A stretch of DNA of 64,000 nt from Faecalibacterium sp. An122 (GTDB lineage: Bacteria; Bacillota; Clostridia; Oscillospirales; Ruminococcaceae). This document shows, in pieces, positions 42,787 through 50,513 of this stretch (positions are counted from its first letter, which is position 1; every line of letters starts with the position of its first letter). The notes beneath the pieces were generated by a model that worked only from the letters and a program-made list of their open reading frames with translations, did not search any database and was not told the DNA's origin. Both the position numbers and the translations under genes were made by a program. The DNA is taken from NCBI RefSeq assembly GCF_002160895.1, contig NZ_NFLL01000004.1, positions 1-64,000 on the forward strand. The letters are read 5' to 3'.

Positions 42787-44220
42787 ATGGTCCGCAAAGC
42801 ACCGGTGGATTTCAACGCGCCCTTTCAGTCGGCCCGGCCCGAAACCCATGAGGAATGGCAGGCCCGGATGGGCGGCGAGGTGCTGGCTGTGCTGCGCAGC
42901 GAGCTGTACCTGGACTTCCGCTTTCTGGATCAGGCCCTGGGGGCCCTGACCCCCGTTCCCGACGAGCGGTGCGGCGTCCTGGCCACCGATGGCCAGAGCC
43001 TGTTCTACCAGCCCAGCGCCCTGCTGCGGCTCTACCGGGAAAACCCAAAATACCTCAAACGGTTATATCTTCACACAATATTCCACTGCGTATTCCGGCA
43101 TCTCTGGCTGCAGGGCAGCCGGGACCCGGCTCTGTGGCATGTGGCCTGCGACCTGGCGGTGGAAAACGTCATCGACGGCCTGGGGCGCAAGAGCATCCTG
43201 CGGCCCCTGACCTACGTCCGCCGCCGGGCCTATGAGGCCCTCACCGAGGGGGGCCATGTGGCGGCGGCAGCCCCGGCCTACCGCTGGCTGCTGACCCAGA
43301 CCCCTGGCGTCCAGAAACAGCTGGCCCGGGAATTCTACGCCGACGATCACCGTCTGTGGCCCAAGCCCGGCCAGCCCAACCAGCCCGCCCCGTCCCCCCA
43401 GCTCCAAAAGACCTGGCAGAAGATCGGGCGGCGGATGGAGACCGAGCTGGAGCTGAACGACAAAGAAGCCGGCGCCAACGCCGGCAATCTGGCCGAGGCG
43501 GTGAAGGCCGCCAACCGGAGCCGCAGCAGTTACCGGGATTTTCTGCGCCGGTTCTGCGTGCTGCGGGAGGAACCCCATCTGGACCCCGACACCTTTGATC
43601 TGAACTTTTACACCTACGGGCTGTCGGTCTACGGAAACATGCCCCTCATCGAGCCGGTGGAGACCCGGGAGAGCAAAAAGATCGAGGAGATCGCCCTGGT
43701 CATCGACACCAGCTATTCCACCTCGGGCGCGCTGGTGCGGAGCTTCTTGTCCGAGACTTACGCCCTGCTGAAACAGCGGGAGAGCTTTTTCCGCCGGATG
43801 AACCTCCACATCATTCAGGCCGACAACAAAGTCCAGCGGGACCATTTGGTCACCACCGAGGACGAGCTCATCGACCTGATGGATCATTTCGAGCTGGCGG
43901 GAGGCGGCGGAACCGATTTCCGCCCCGCCTTTGCCTATGTGACTCAGCTGTGCGAGGAGAAAAAGTTCCAGAACCTGCGGGGCCTGCTGTATTTCACCGA
44001 CGGCAGGGGAACCTATCCCGCCCGCCGCCCGGCCTACGAGACGGCGTTCCTGTTTTTGGGGGATAAGTTCGACGACGCCAACGTGCCGCCCTGGGCCATC
44101 AAGGTGGTGCTGGACGAGGATGAGTTCACCCGGCCCGATTCGGTTCCCAGCCCGGCCGGCAGCCTGGCTGCGGCCCTGGATGAGGACCAGGACCTCTACC
44201 GTGACCTGAACAATTCGTGA
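42787..44220 (+). CDS. VWA-like protein with DUF2201 metallopeptidase-like N-terminus
   Basis: A 477-residue protein. The N-terminal part resembles the DUF2201 putative metallopeptidase domain, with LHTIFHCVFRHLW (H96, H100, H105) followed by WHVACDLAVENVI; the general-base Glu of HExxH is Thr97 here. The middle is charged and helical. The C-terminal VWA-like domain carries a MIDAS: DTSYS (residues 307-311), GGGGTDF and FTDGRG. ATG 42787 has GGAGG 8 bp upstream. Such proteins work with MoxR AAA+ ATPases, and one follows here. The role of the pair is unknown. Confidence 0.82.
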   Translation: MVRKAPVDFNAPFQSARPETHEEWQARMGGEVLAVLRSELYLDFRFLDQALGALTPVPDERCGVLATDGQSLFYQPSALLRLYRENPKYLKRLYLHTIFHCVFRHLWLQGSRDPALWHVACDLAVENVIDGLGRKSILRPLTYVRRRAYEALTEGGHVAAAAPAYRWLLTQTPGVQKQLAREFYADDHRLWPKPGQPNQPAPSPQLQKTWQKIGRRMETELELNDKEAGANAGNLAEAVKAANRSRSSYRDFLRRFCVLREEPHLDPDTFDLNFYTYGLSVYGNMPLIEPVETRESKKIEEIALVIDTSYSTSGALVRSFLSETYALLKQRESFFRRMNLHIIQADNKVQRDHLVTTEDELIDLMDHFELAGGGGTDFRPAFAYVTQLCEEKKFQNLRGLLYFTDGRGTYPARRPAYETAFLFLGDKFDDANVPPWAIKVVLDEDEFTRPDSVPSPAGSLAAALDEDQDLYRDLNNS

Positions 44221-44231
44221 GGAATCTGCCT

Positions 44232-45773
44232 ATGAATATCAAGCGTGCAAAAGATGAGATCAAGCGGTCGGTCCGGGCCTATCTGGCCAAGGACGCCCTG
44301 GGGGAATACGCCATTCCGGCCATCCGTCAGCGGCCCATCCTGCTGATGGGCCCTCCGGGCATCGGCAAGACCCAGATTTTGGAGCAGGCCGCCCGGGAGT
44401 GCGGGGTGGCTCTGGTGGCCTACACCATCACCCACCACACCCGCCAGAGCGCCGTGGGCCTGCCCTTCATCCGCCAGAAGCACTACGGTGACCGGGATGT
44501 CTCGGTCACCGAGTACACCATGAGCGAGATCATTTCCTCCATCTATGAGAAGATGGAGACCACCGGCCTGAAAGAGGGCATCCTGTTCATCGACGAGATC
44601 AACTGCGTCTCCGAGACCCTGGCCCCCACCATGCTGCAGTTCCTGCAGTGCAAGACCTTCGGCAACCAGGCGGTGCCGGCGGGCTGGGTGATTGTGGCGG
44701 CGGGCAACCCGCCCGAGTACAACAAGTCGGTGCGGGATTTTGACATCGTCACCCTGGACCGCGTCCGCCGGATGGACATTGAGCCCGATCTTCCCGCCTG
44801 GCGGGACTACGCCCGGGCGGTGGGCATCCATGGCGCCATCCTGAGCTATCTGGAACTGCATCCCCAGAACTTCTACCAGATCAACGCCGATGTGGAGGGC
44901 ACCCAGTTCGTCACCGCCCGCGGCTGGGAGGATCTGTCCAACCTGCTGGACACCTACGAATCCCTGGACCTCCAGGCCGACGAGGAAGTGATCCGGCAGT
45001 ATCTGCAGCACAAGCAGATCGCCGAGGACTTCGCCTCCTACCTGGACCTGTACTATAAGTACCGGGACGACTACGGCGTGGAGGAAATCCTGGCGGGCAA
45101 GCCCCGTTCGACGGCCTTTGCCCGGCTGCTGCAGGCGCCCTTTGACGAGCGGCTGTCCCTGGTCAGCCTGATGCTGGCAGGGCTGAAATCCCGCTTTGCC
45201 GCCTCCTGCCGCCGCAACCAGGTGACCGACGACTGCTACGCCCTGCTGCGTCAGCTCAAACAGGACCTGGCTCTGCTGCCCGACGCCGAGTCCTCCGACC
45301 CGGAACGGATGCTGCAGCAGCAGATTTCGGACTATGAGGCGGAAACCGCCCGCCTGCGCACCGCCAACGCCCTGGACAAGGAAGCCCTGGCCCACCGTCT
45401 GGGGGTGGCCGCCGCCCTGCGGGAGTGGGCCGGCAAACTGCGCCGGGCCAACGCCGCCGGAACCAAGGAGGCGCTGGACCTGCTGCGCAGCTACTTTGAG
45501 GAGCTGGCCGATGAGCGGGAAAAGATCCAGGAGGAGGCTTCCGCCGCCCTGGAGGCTGCCTTCGACTTCATGGAACAGGCCTTTGGCGAGAGCCAGGAGA
45601 TGGTGATTTTCGTCACCGAGCTGACGGTGTCGCCGGCAGCCCATACCTTCATCACCGAGAACGGCTGCGACCGCTATTTCCGCTACAACAAGGACCTGCT
45701 GCTGGACAGCCGGAAAGCCGCGCTGGACCACGAGCTGGCCGCCGAGGAGCTGCGCAACCCGCTCCGCGGATAA
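44232..45773 (+). CDS. MoxR-family AAA+ ATPase
   Basis: A 513-residue ATPase: Walker A GPPGIGKT (residues 40-47), Walker B ILFIDEIN near 117, sensor region AAGNPPEYNKSVRDFD and arginine DRVRRMD. The last 200 residues are helical with coiled-coil character (SDYEAETARLRTANALDKEALAHRL...), longer than most MoxR proteins. ATG 44232 follows GAGGAA; the VWA gene stops 11 bp earlier. MoxR/VWA pairs act as chaperones that assemble or activate a partner protein; the partner here could be the LRR protein. A terminator at 45790 ends the operon. Confidence 0.88.
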   Translation: MNIKRAKDEIKRSVRAYLAKDALGEYAIPAIRQRPILLMGPPGIGKTQILEQAARECGVALVAYTITHHTRQSAVGLPFIRQKHYGDRDVSVTEYTMSEIISSIYEKMETTGLKEGILFIDEINCVSETLAPTMLQFLQCKTFGNQAVPAGWVIVAAGNPPEYNKSVRDFDIVTLDRVRRMDIEPDLPAWRDYARAVGIHGAILSYLELHPQNFYQINADVEGTQFVTARGWEDLSNLLDTYESLDLQADEEVIRQYLQHKQIAEDFASYLDLYYKYRDDYGVEEILAGKPRSTAFARLLQAPFDERLSLVSLMLAGLKSRFAASCRRNQVTDDCYALLRQLKQDLALLPDAESSDPERMLQQQISDYEAETARLRTANALDKEALAHRLGVAAALREWAGKLRRANAAGTKEALDLLRSYFEELADEREKIQEEASAALEAAFDFMEQAFGESQEMVIFVTELTVSPAAHTFITENGCDRYFRYNKDLLLDSRKAALDHELAAEELRNPLRG

Positions 45774-45789
45774 ATTCCAAACAGGCAAC

Positions 45790-45836
45790 AAAAAAGCCCG
45801 CACAGGGCCTCCCTTTGGAGGCTGTGCGGGTTTTTG
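45790..45836. terminator. Bidirectional terminator between moxR and the VTT-family gene
   Basis: Arms AAAAAGCCCGCACAG (45791-45805) and CTGTGCGGGTTTTT (45822-45835), with inner CCTCC/GGAGG pairing. T-runs at both ends, between convergent genes. Confidence 0.9.
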
Positions 45837-45851
45837 CTTTTTGTGTCCGGA

Positions 45852-46454
45852 TCAGTCCAGATGATGCTTGCGGCAGAACACCTTGGAGGCAAAGTACATG
45901 CCCACCCACAGGGCCACCGCCAGAATCAGATAGAGGGGGTTCTCCAGGGCGTTGCTGAGGGACTCCCCAAACAGGGCCATCATGGCCACCATCACAAATT
46001 TGCCGGCCAGCAGCGTGGCGATATACCGGCGGCCGTCAAAATCCGAGATGCCGAAGGTCAGGTGGAGGAAGGAGGTGGGGGTGAAGGGCAGCATGGCCAG
46101 GGTAAACAGGGTGGAGGTGTCGCAGTTGCTGACCCAGCCCTGGGCCTTGCGGAACCACGCGTACTTGCTGGCGTGGCGCCAGAAAAAACGCTTGACCACC
46201 CGCCGCCAGAAGGCAAACATCAGGATGCCGCCCAGGGCCACGCCGCACCAGCTGAACAGAAAGCCCATGATGGGCCCGTGGGCTGCCACGTTCAGGGCCA
46301 CAATGGCGATGAGGGGCAGGGGAGGAACAAAGGATTCCACCATCGCCAGCAGGATGGGCACAAAGGGACCCAAACCCACAAAGCTGTCCAGCAGCGACTG
46401 CCAGAACTCCAGCGATGTGATCTGATTGCTCCAATAAAGAAGCGTTTCTTCCAT
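45852..46454 (-). CDS. VTT/SNARE-associated (DedA-like, TVP38) membrane protein
   Basis: A 200-residue membrane protein with a VTT domain (formerly SNARE-associated). The pattern is a first helix LLAMVESFVPPLPLIAIVALNV (near residue 35), then WCGVALGGILMFAFWRRV, MLPFTPTSFLHLTFGIS and the terminal helix LILAVALWVGMYFASKVF. This family includes lipid scramblases of the DedA type. ATG 46454 has GGAGG 8-9 bp upstream; an earlier ATG at 46469 lacks one. No operon partner. Confidence 0.85.
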   Translation of the reverse strand: MEETLLYWSNQITSLEFWQSLLDSFVGLGPFVPILLAMVESFVPPLPLIAIVALNVAAHGPIMGFLFSWCGVALGGILMFAFWRRVVKRFFWRHASKYAWFRKAQGWVSNCDTSTLFTLAMLPFTPTSFLHLTFGISDFDGRRYIATLLAGKFVMVAMMALFGESLSNALENPLYLILAVALWVGMYFASKVFCRKHHLD

Positions 46455-46560
46455 GTATTGTCCTCCCATTGTATCCGACTGTCTCTAGTATACCCAGTGA
46501 ATATGACAAACCAGTGAACGAATTGTCAAGTTCCTGCACAAAAAGACAAAATGACGATGG

Positions 46561-47577
46561 TTATTCCTCTTTGGCCGCGGCCCGGGCCTCGGCAGCGTGG
46601 AGCCGGTCCATCTGCTGGCGGCGCTGCTTGTGCCATTTGGTCAGCAGGTCCTCGGTGGGCATCTGCAGGCAGCGGGCATAGGTCCAGTGAAGGCCGTCCC
46701 GGCGGGCCAGCTTATACCGCAGGAACACCCCCTGTCCGGCTTCGCTTTCGGTGCCGGCGCAGTGGGGGCACTGGGCCAGGGTGTACCAGCTGTTGCTGCC
46801 CTTCTTGAGCCAGATTTCATCCGGCGTCAGGGCCGCGCCGCAGACCGGGCACTGGGCGTGGAGAAGGCTGGGGTCGTTGCGCCAGGCGAACTGCTCCACA
46901 TAGCCCTCCCACAGGCGGAAGTCCCGGTAATCCCCCGGAGGCGGACAGAGGCTCTGGCGCAGCTGCTCCTCCTCGGAGGGGTACTCAGCCAGGCCCCGGG
47001 CCAGGTCGATGCAGCGGCAGATGTCGGCGGTGTAGAGGGCGTCGGACAAGGCGTCATGGAAAGGCCGGTCGGTGGGCAGGCCCAGACGGGTGACCACGCT
47101 CTCCAGGGTCAGGCCGTCCCCCTCCTTGCGGGGGTACTGGCTGAGGAAAATCTGCTGCAGGTTGTACCAGACGGTGGGATGGCTCTCGTCCAGGTTGCAC
47201 AGGAAAAGATTCTGTTTGAGGACCGGCACGTCGTCCAGGCCCCACTCGGCAAATTCGGCGTCGGGGCCGCACCACTTCATAAAGCGGCGCAGGCCCTGCA
47301 GGATGGGCTCGCCCCGGTCCAGGTCGGCCTGGGTCAGGCCGGTGACCTTGGCGATGTGATGCTGCAGTTTGCGGAAGATCCGGGGCCGCAGATGGATCGA
47401 AAAGGTGTCCAGGACGTTGCCCTTCTCGTCGATCTTGACGGCGCCGATTTCAATGATCTCCCCCCGCAGGGTCTGCTCGACCCCGTGATAGTTGAAGGTA
47501 TAGGGATGGTAGCCGATGTTCCATTCCAAATCAAAGATAACCAAGTTGCGCTGAGGCATGATTTTATTGTTCCCCAT
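46561..47577 (-). CDS. 3'-5' exonuclease (DEDDh) with C-terminal zinc ribbon
   Basis: A 338-residue protein. Residues 8-190 form a DnaQ-like DEDDh exonuclease: VIFDLEWN (Asp/Glu), AEWGLDDVPVL, and HDALSDALYTADI with the His and last Asp. The C-terminal part adds a four-Cys zinc-ribbon (CPVCG at about 244 and CPHC at about 273). Such fusions differ from plain DnaQ or ribonuclease T and suggest nucleic-acid recognition. ATG 47577 lies 2 bp after the stop of the HAD gene, so the genes are translationally coupled. ATG 47559, with GGGGAA upstream, is the alternative start. Confidence 0.8.
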   Translation of the reverse strand: MGNNKIMPQRNLVIFDLEWNIGYHPYTFNYHGVEQTLRGEIIEIGAVKIDEKGNVLDTFSIHLRPRIFRKLQHHIAKVTGLTQADLDRGEPILQGLRRFMKWCGPDAEFAEWGLDDVPVLKQNLFLCNLDESHPTVWYNLQQIFLSQYPRKEGDGLTLESVVTRLGLPTDRPFHDALSDALYTADICRCIDLARGLAEYPSEEEQLRQSLCPPPGDYRDFRLWEGYVEQFAWRNDPSLLHAQCPVCGAALTPDEIWLKKGSNSWYTLAQCPHCAGTESEAGQGVFLRYKLARRDGLHWTYARCLQMPTEDLLTKWHKQRRQQMDRLHAAEARAAAKEE

Positions 47578-47579
47578 TC

Positions 47580-48407
47580 TTATAGTATGAATCGCTCCAC
47601 CGCTTCGGCAACGCCGTCGTGGTTGTTGTCGGCGGTGGTGACGTAGTCGGCCTCGGCCTTGACGGGGCCTTCGGCGTTGGCCATGGCCACGCCCACCCCG
47701 GCGTAACGGATCATGGAGCGGTCGTTCATTCCGTCGCCGCAGGCCATCAGGTTGTCCCGGGTCAGGCCCATACGGTCCAGCAGGGCCGCCAGGCTGCGGT
47801 CCTTGGCCACGCCCAGAGGCACCGCCTCAATGAAGAAGGGGCTGGAGGAATACAGGTCGATCTGGCCTGCAAACCGCTCCAGGCCGGCCTTCAGCACGTG
47901 GGGCAGACGGACCGGGTCCAGGGTGATGAGCATTTTGTTGACCGGATAGTTGACGTAGGCGGCCAGGTTGTCCACTTTGATCATGGGCAGCTTGTTGGTG
48001 AACCCTTCCCGCTGGGCCCAGGGGTCCTCGGGGCGCTCGGTGACAATGCCCTGGCTGTTGTAGGTCACGATGGCCACGTTCTGCTGGGCGGCAAAGTCGC
48101 ACAGGGCGGGAACCATGGCGGCGGGCAGGTCCTGATGCCACAGGACCCGGTGGCCGGGGCCGCAGTCCACAATGGCGCCGCCGTTGTAGGACAGGATGGC
48201 GCCGGCCCGGCCGGGCTGGCCCAGAGCCAGGTCCTGGGCCACCGGCGTGACGCCGGCGGTGGGACGGCCCGAGGCCAGAACCACCGTCACCCCTTTGGCC
48301 AGGGCGGCGTCCAGGGCAGCCCGGGTGCGGGGTGTGATTTGCTTTTCGTCGTTGGTGAGAGTGCCGTCCAGGTCAAGGGCCAGCACGCGGATATCTGATT
48401 TCGCCAT
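47580..48407 (-). CDS. HAD-superfamily sugar-phosphatase-like hydrolase (Cof type)
   Basis: A 275-residue HAD IIB protein with motif I LALDLDGTL (Asp nucleophile at residue 12), motif II VVLASGRP, a Cof-type cap, and motif IV GDGMNDRSMI. These proteins dephosphorylate small sugar phosphates or cofactors; the exact substrate cannot be told from sequence. It is followed immediately by the exonuclease gene. Promoter at 48447-48475. Confidence 0.9.
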   Translation of the reverse strand: MAKSDIRVLALDLDGTLTNDEKQITPRTRAALDAALAKGVTVVLASGRPTAGVTPVAQDLALGQPGRAGAILSYNGGAIVDCGPGHRVLWHQDLPAAMVPALCDFAAQQNVAIVTYNSQGIVTERPEDPWAQREGFTNKLPMIKVDNLAAYVNYPVNKMLITLDPVRLPHVLKAGLERFAGQIDLYSSSPFFIEAVPLGVAKDRSLAALLDRMGLTRDNLMACGDGMNDRSMIRYAGVGVAMANAEGPVKAEADYVTTADNNHDGVAEAVERFIL

Positions 48408-48442
48408 AAAGAGCGTTTCTCCTTCTCGTAAACAGTTTCAGC

Positions 48443-48475
48443 TTTTATTGTACAATAAAACGGCGCAGGTTTAAA
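48443..48475 (-). promoter_or_regulatory. Promoter of the HAD/exonuclease pair within a palindrome
   Basis: Minus strand: TTTAAA (48475-48470), 17 bp, TACAAT (48452-48447). The -10 lies in a perfect 18-bp palindrome, TTTTATTGTACAATAAAA (48443-48460), a possible operator. Confidence 0.6.
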
Positions 48476-48504
48476 GAGAGAAAATCGTTTTTTCCGGAAA
48501 AACG

Positions 48505-48535
48505 CTAAAAAACCCCGTTCCTCCGAGGAACGGGG
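48505..48535 (-). terminator. Terminator of the ABC exporter operon
   Basis: Arms CCCCGTTCCT (48513-48522) and AGGAACGGGG (48526-48535), 3-nt loop. On the minus strand TTTTTT follows. Confidence 0.93.
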
Positions 48536-48590
48536 CCAGGTAAAAACCGCTTGAATTGGCGCAAAATGCCATGAACTGGAAGAAGCTGGA

Positions 48591-50513
48591 TTACTCCGCC
48601 AGGTTGCCGGTGTAGAGCTGGTAATATTTGCCCTTCTTGGCGATCAGCTCGTCGTGGCTGCCGCGCTCGATGATCCGGCCCTGCTCCAGCACGATGATGC
48701 AGTCGGAGTTGCGGACGGTGGACAGACGGTGGGCGATGACGAAGGTGGTGCGGCCGTACATCAGGCCGTCCATGCCGGCCTGAACCAGCGCCTCGGTGCG
48801 GGTATCGATGGAGCTGGTGGCCTCATCCAGAATCAGCACCGGGGGATCCGCCACGGCGGCCCGGGCGATGGCCAGCAGCTGGCGCTGGCCCTGGGATAGG
48901 TTGGCGCCGTCGCCGGTCAGCATGGTGTTGTAGCCATCCGGCAGGCGGCGGATGAAGCCGTCGGCGTTGGCCAGCTTGGCGGCCACGATGCACTCCTCAT
49001 CGGTGGCATCCAGACGGCCATAGCGGATGTTGTCCATGACGGTGCCGGTGAACAGGTGGGTGTCCTGCAGCACGATGCCCAGAGAACGGCGCAGATCCGC
49101 CTTCTTGATCTTGCGGATGTTGATGCCGTCGTAACGGATTTTGCCGTCCTGGATGTCGTAGAACCGGTTGATCAGGTTGGTGATGGTGGTCTTGCCGGCA
49201 CCGGTGGAGCCCACAAAGGCGATCTTCTGGCCCGGCAGGCCGTAGAGCTCGATGTCGTGCAGAACCGTCTTTTCGGGCACATAGCCGAAGTCCACCGCAT
49301 TGAACCGGATGTCGCCCTCCAGCTTGGTGTAGGTGAGGGTGCCGTCGTGGTGGGGATGCTTCCAGGCCCAGATGCCGGTCCGCTCGCTGGTCTCCACCAG
49401 GTTGTTGTCCTTGTCGTACTTGGCGTTGACCAGGGTGACGTAGCCGTCGTCGGTCTCGCTGGGGGCGTCCATCATGGCGTAGATGCGCTCGGCGCCGGCC
49501 AGCGCCATGATAACGCTGTTGGCCTGCATGGACACCTGAGTGATGGGCATGTTGAAGCTCTTGTTCAGGGCCAGGAAGGCCATGACGGTGCCCAGGGTCA
49601 TGCCGCCGATGCCGCCCACCGCCAGGGCTGCGCCCAGAATGGCGCACAGCGCATAGCTGACGTTGCCCAGCTGGGCGTTGACGGGCATCATGATGTTGGC
49701 GTAGCCGTTGGCGCGGATGGAGCTCTCCTTCAGCTTGCCGTTCAGCTCGCGGAAGCCGGCCAGGGTTTTGTCCTCATGGGTGAAGACCTTGACCACCTTC
49801 TGGCCTTCCAGCATTTCCTCGATGTAGCCGTTGACGGCGCCCAGGTCGCGCTGCTGGGAGATGAAGTACTTGCCGCTCTGTTCGCTGATCTTCTTGGAGC
49901 AGAACAGCATCAGGGCCACCATGCACATGGTCAGGATGGTCATGGGGATATCCAGGATGCACATGCTGATGAAGACCGAGGCGATGGTGATGACGCTGGA
50001 AATCAGCTGGGGAATGCTCTGGCTGAGCATCTGGCGCAGGGTGTCCACGTCGTTGGTGTACACCGACATGATGTCGCCGTGGGGATGGGTGTCAAAGTAA
50101 CTGATGGGCAGGCTCTCCATGTGGGTGAACAGCTGAATGCGGATGTTCCGCATGGTGCCCTGGGTCACGTTGACCATGATGCGGGCATTGGCCCAGGAGG
50201 CCAGGATGCCCAGCAGGTAGATGCAGCCCACCTTGACCAGGGCGCCGATCAGGGGCCCGAAGTCGGGGTTCTGCTGCTGCAGCATGGGGGCGATATAGTC
50301 GTCGATCAGGGTCTGCAGGAACAGACTGGCCTGCACGTTGGCAAAGGCGCTGAGGAAAATACAGATCAGAACAATGACGCAGTGGGGGGCGTAGTGCTTG
50401 AACACCTCGCCCATGATCCGTTTGAGCAGTTTGCCGGGATTGGCTACCTTGGGACGGGGGCGTCCGGCCATGCCCCGGGGATTATGAACGGTACGGACAT
50501 TCTGTGCGGCCAT
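48591..50513 (-). CDS. ABC exporter half-transporter, catalytic-type subunit
   Basis: A 640-residue half-transporter with an extended N-terminus of about 30 residues, six helices (about residues 40-340) and an ATPase domain. Walker A GSTGAGKTT, signature LSQGQ, Walker B VLILDEATSSID with the catalytic Glu present. It overlaps the stop of the next gene by one base (TAATG) and forms a heterodimer with it. Such MDR-type pairs export drugs, lipids or peptides; the substrate is unknown. The MarR gene upstream suggests toxic-compound export. Confidence 0.92.
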   Translation of the reverse strand: MAAQNVRTVHNPRGMAGRPRPKVANPGKLLKRIMGEVFKHYAPHCVIVLICIFLSAFANVQASLFLQTLIDDYIAPMLQQQNPDFGPLIGALVKVGCIYLLGILASWANARIMVNVTQGTMRNIRIQLFTHMESLPISYFDTHPHGDIMSVYTNDVDTLRQMLSQSIPQLISSVITIASVFISMCILDIPMTILTMCMVALMLFCSKKISEQSGKYFISQQRDLGAVNGYIEEMLEGQKVVKVFTHEDKTLAGFRELNGKLKESSIRANGYANIMMPVNAQLGNVSYALCAILGAALAVGGIGGMTLGTVMAFLALNKSFNMPITQVSMQANSVIMALAGAERIYAMMDAPSETDDGYVTLVNAKYDKDNNLVETSERTGIWAWKHPHHDGTLTYTKLEGDIRFNAVDFGYVPEKTVLHDIELYGLPGQKIAFVGSTGAGKTTITNLINRFYDIQDGKIRYDGINIRKIKKADLRRSLGIVLQDTHLFTGTVMDNIRYGRLDATDEECIVAAKLANADGFIRRLPDGYNTMLTGDGANLSQGQRQLLAIARAAVADPPVLILDEATSSIDTRTEALVQAGMDGLMYGRTTFVIAHRLSTVRNSDCIIVLEQGRIIERGSHDELIAKKGKYYQLYTGNLAE

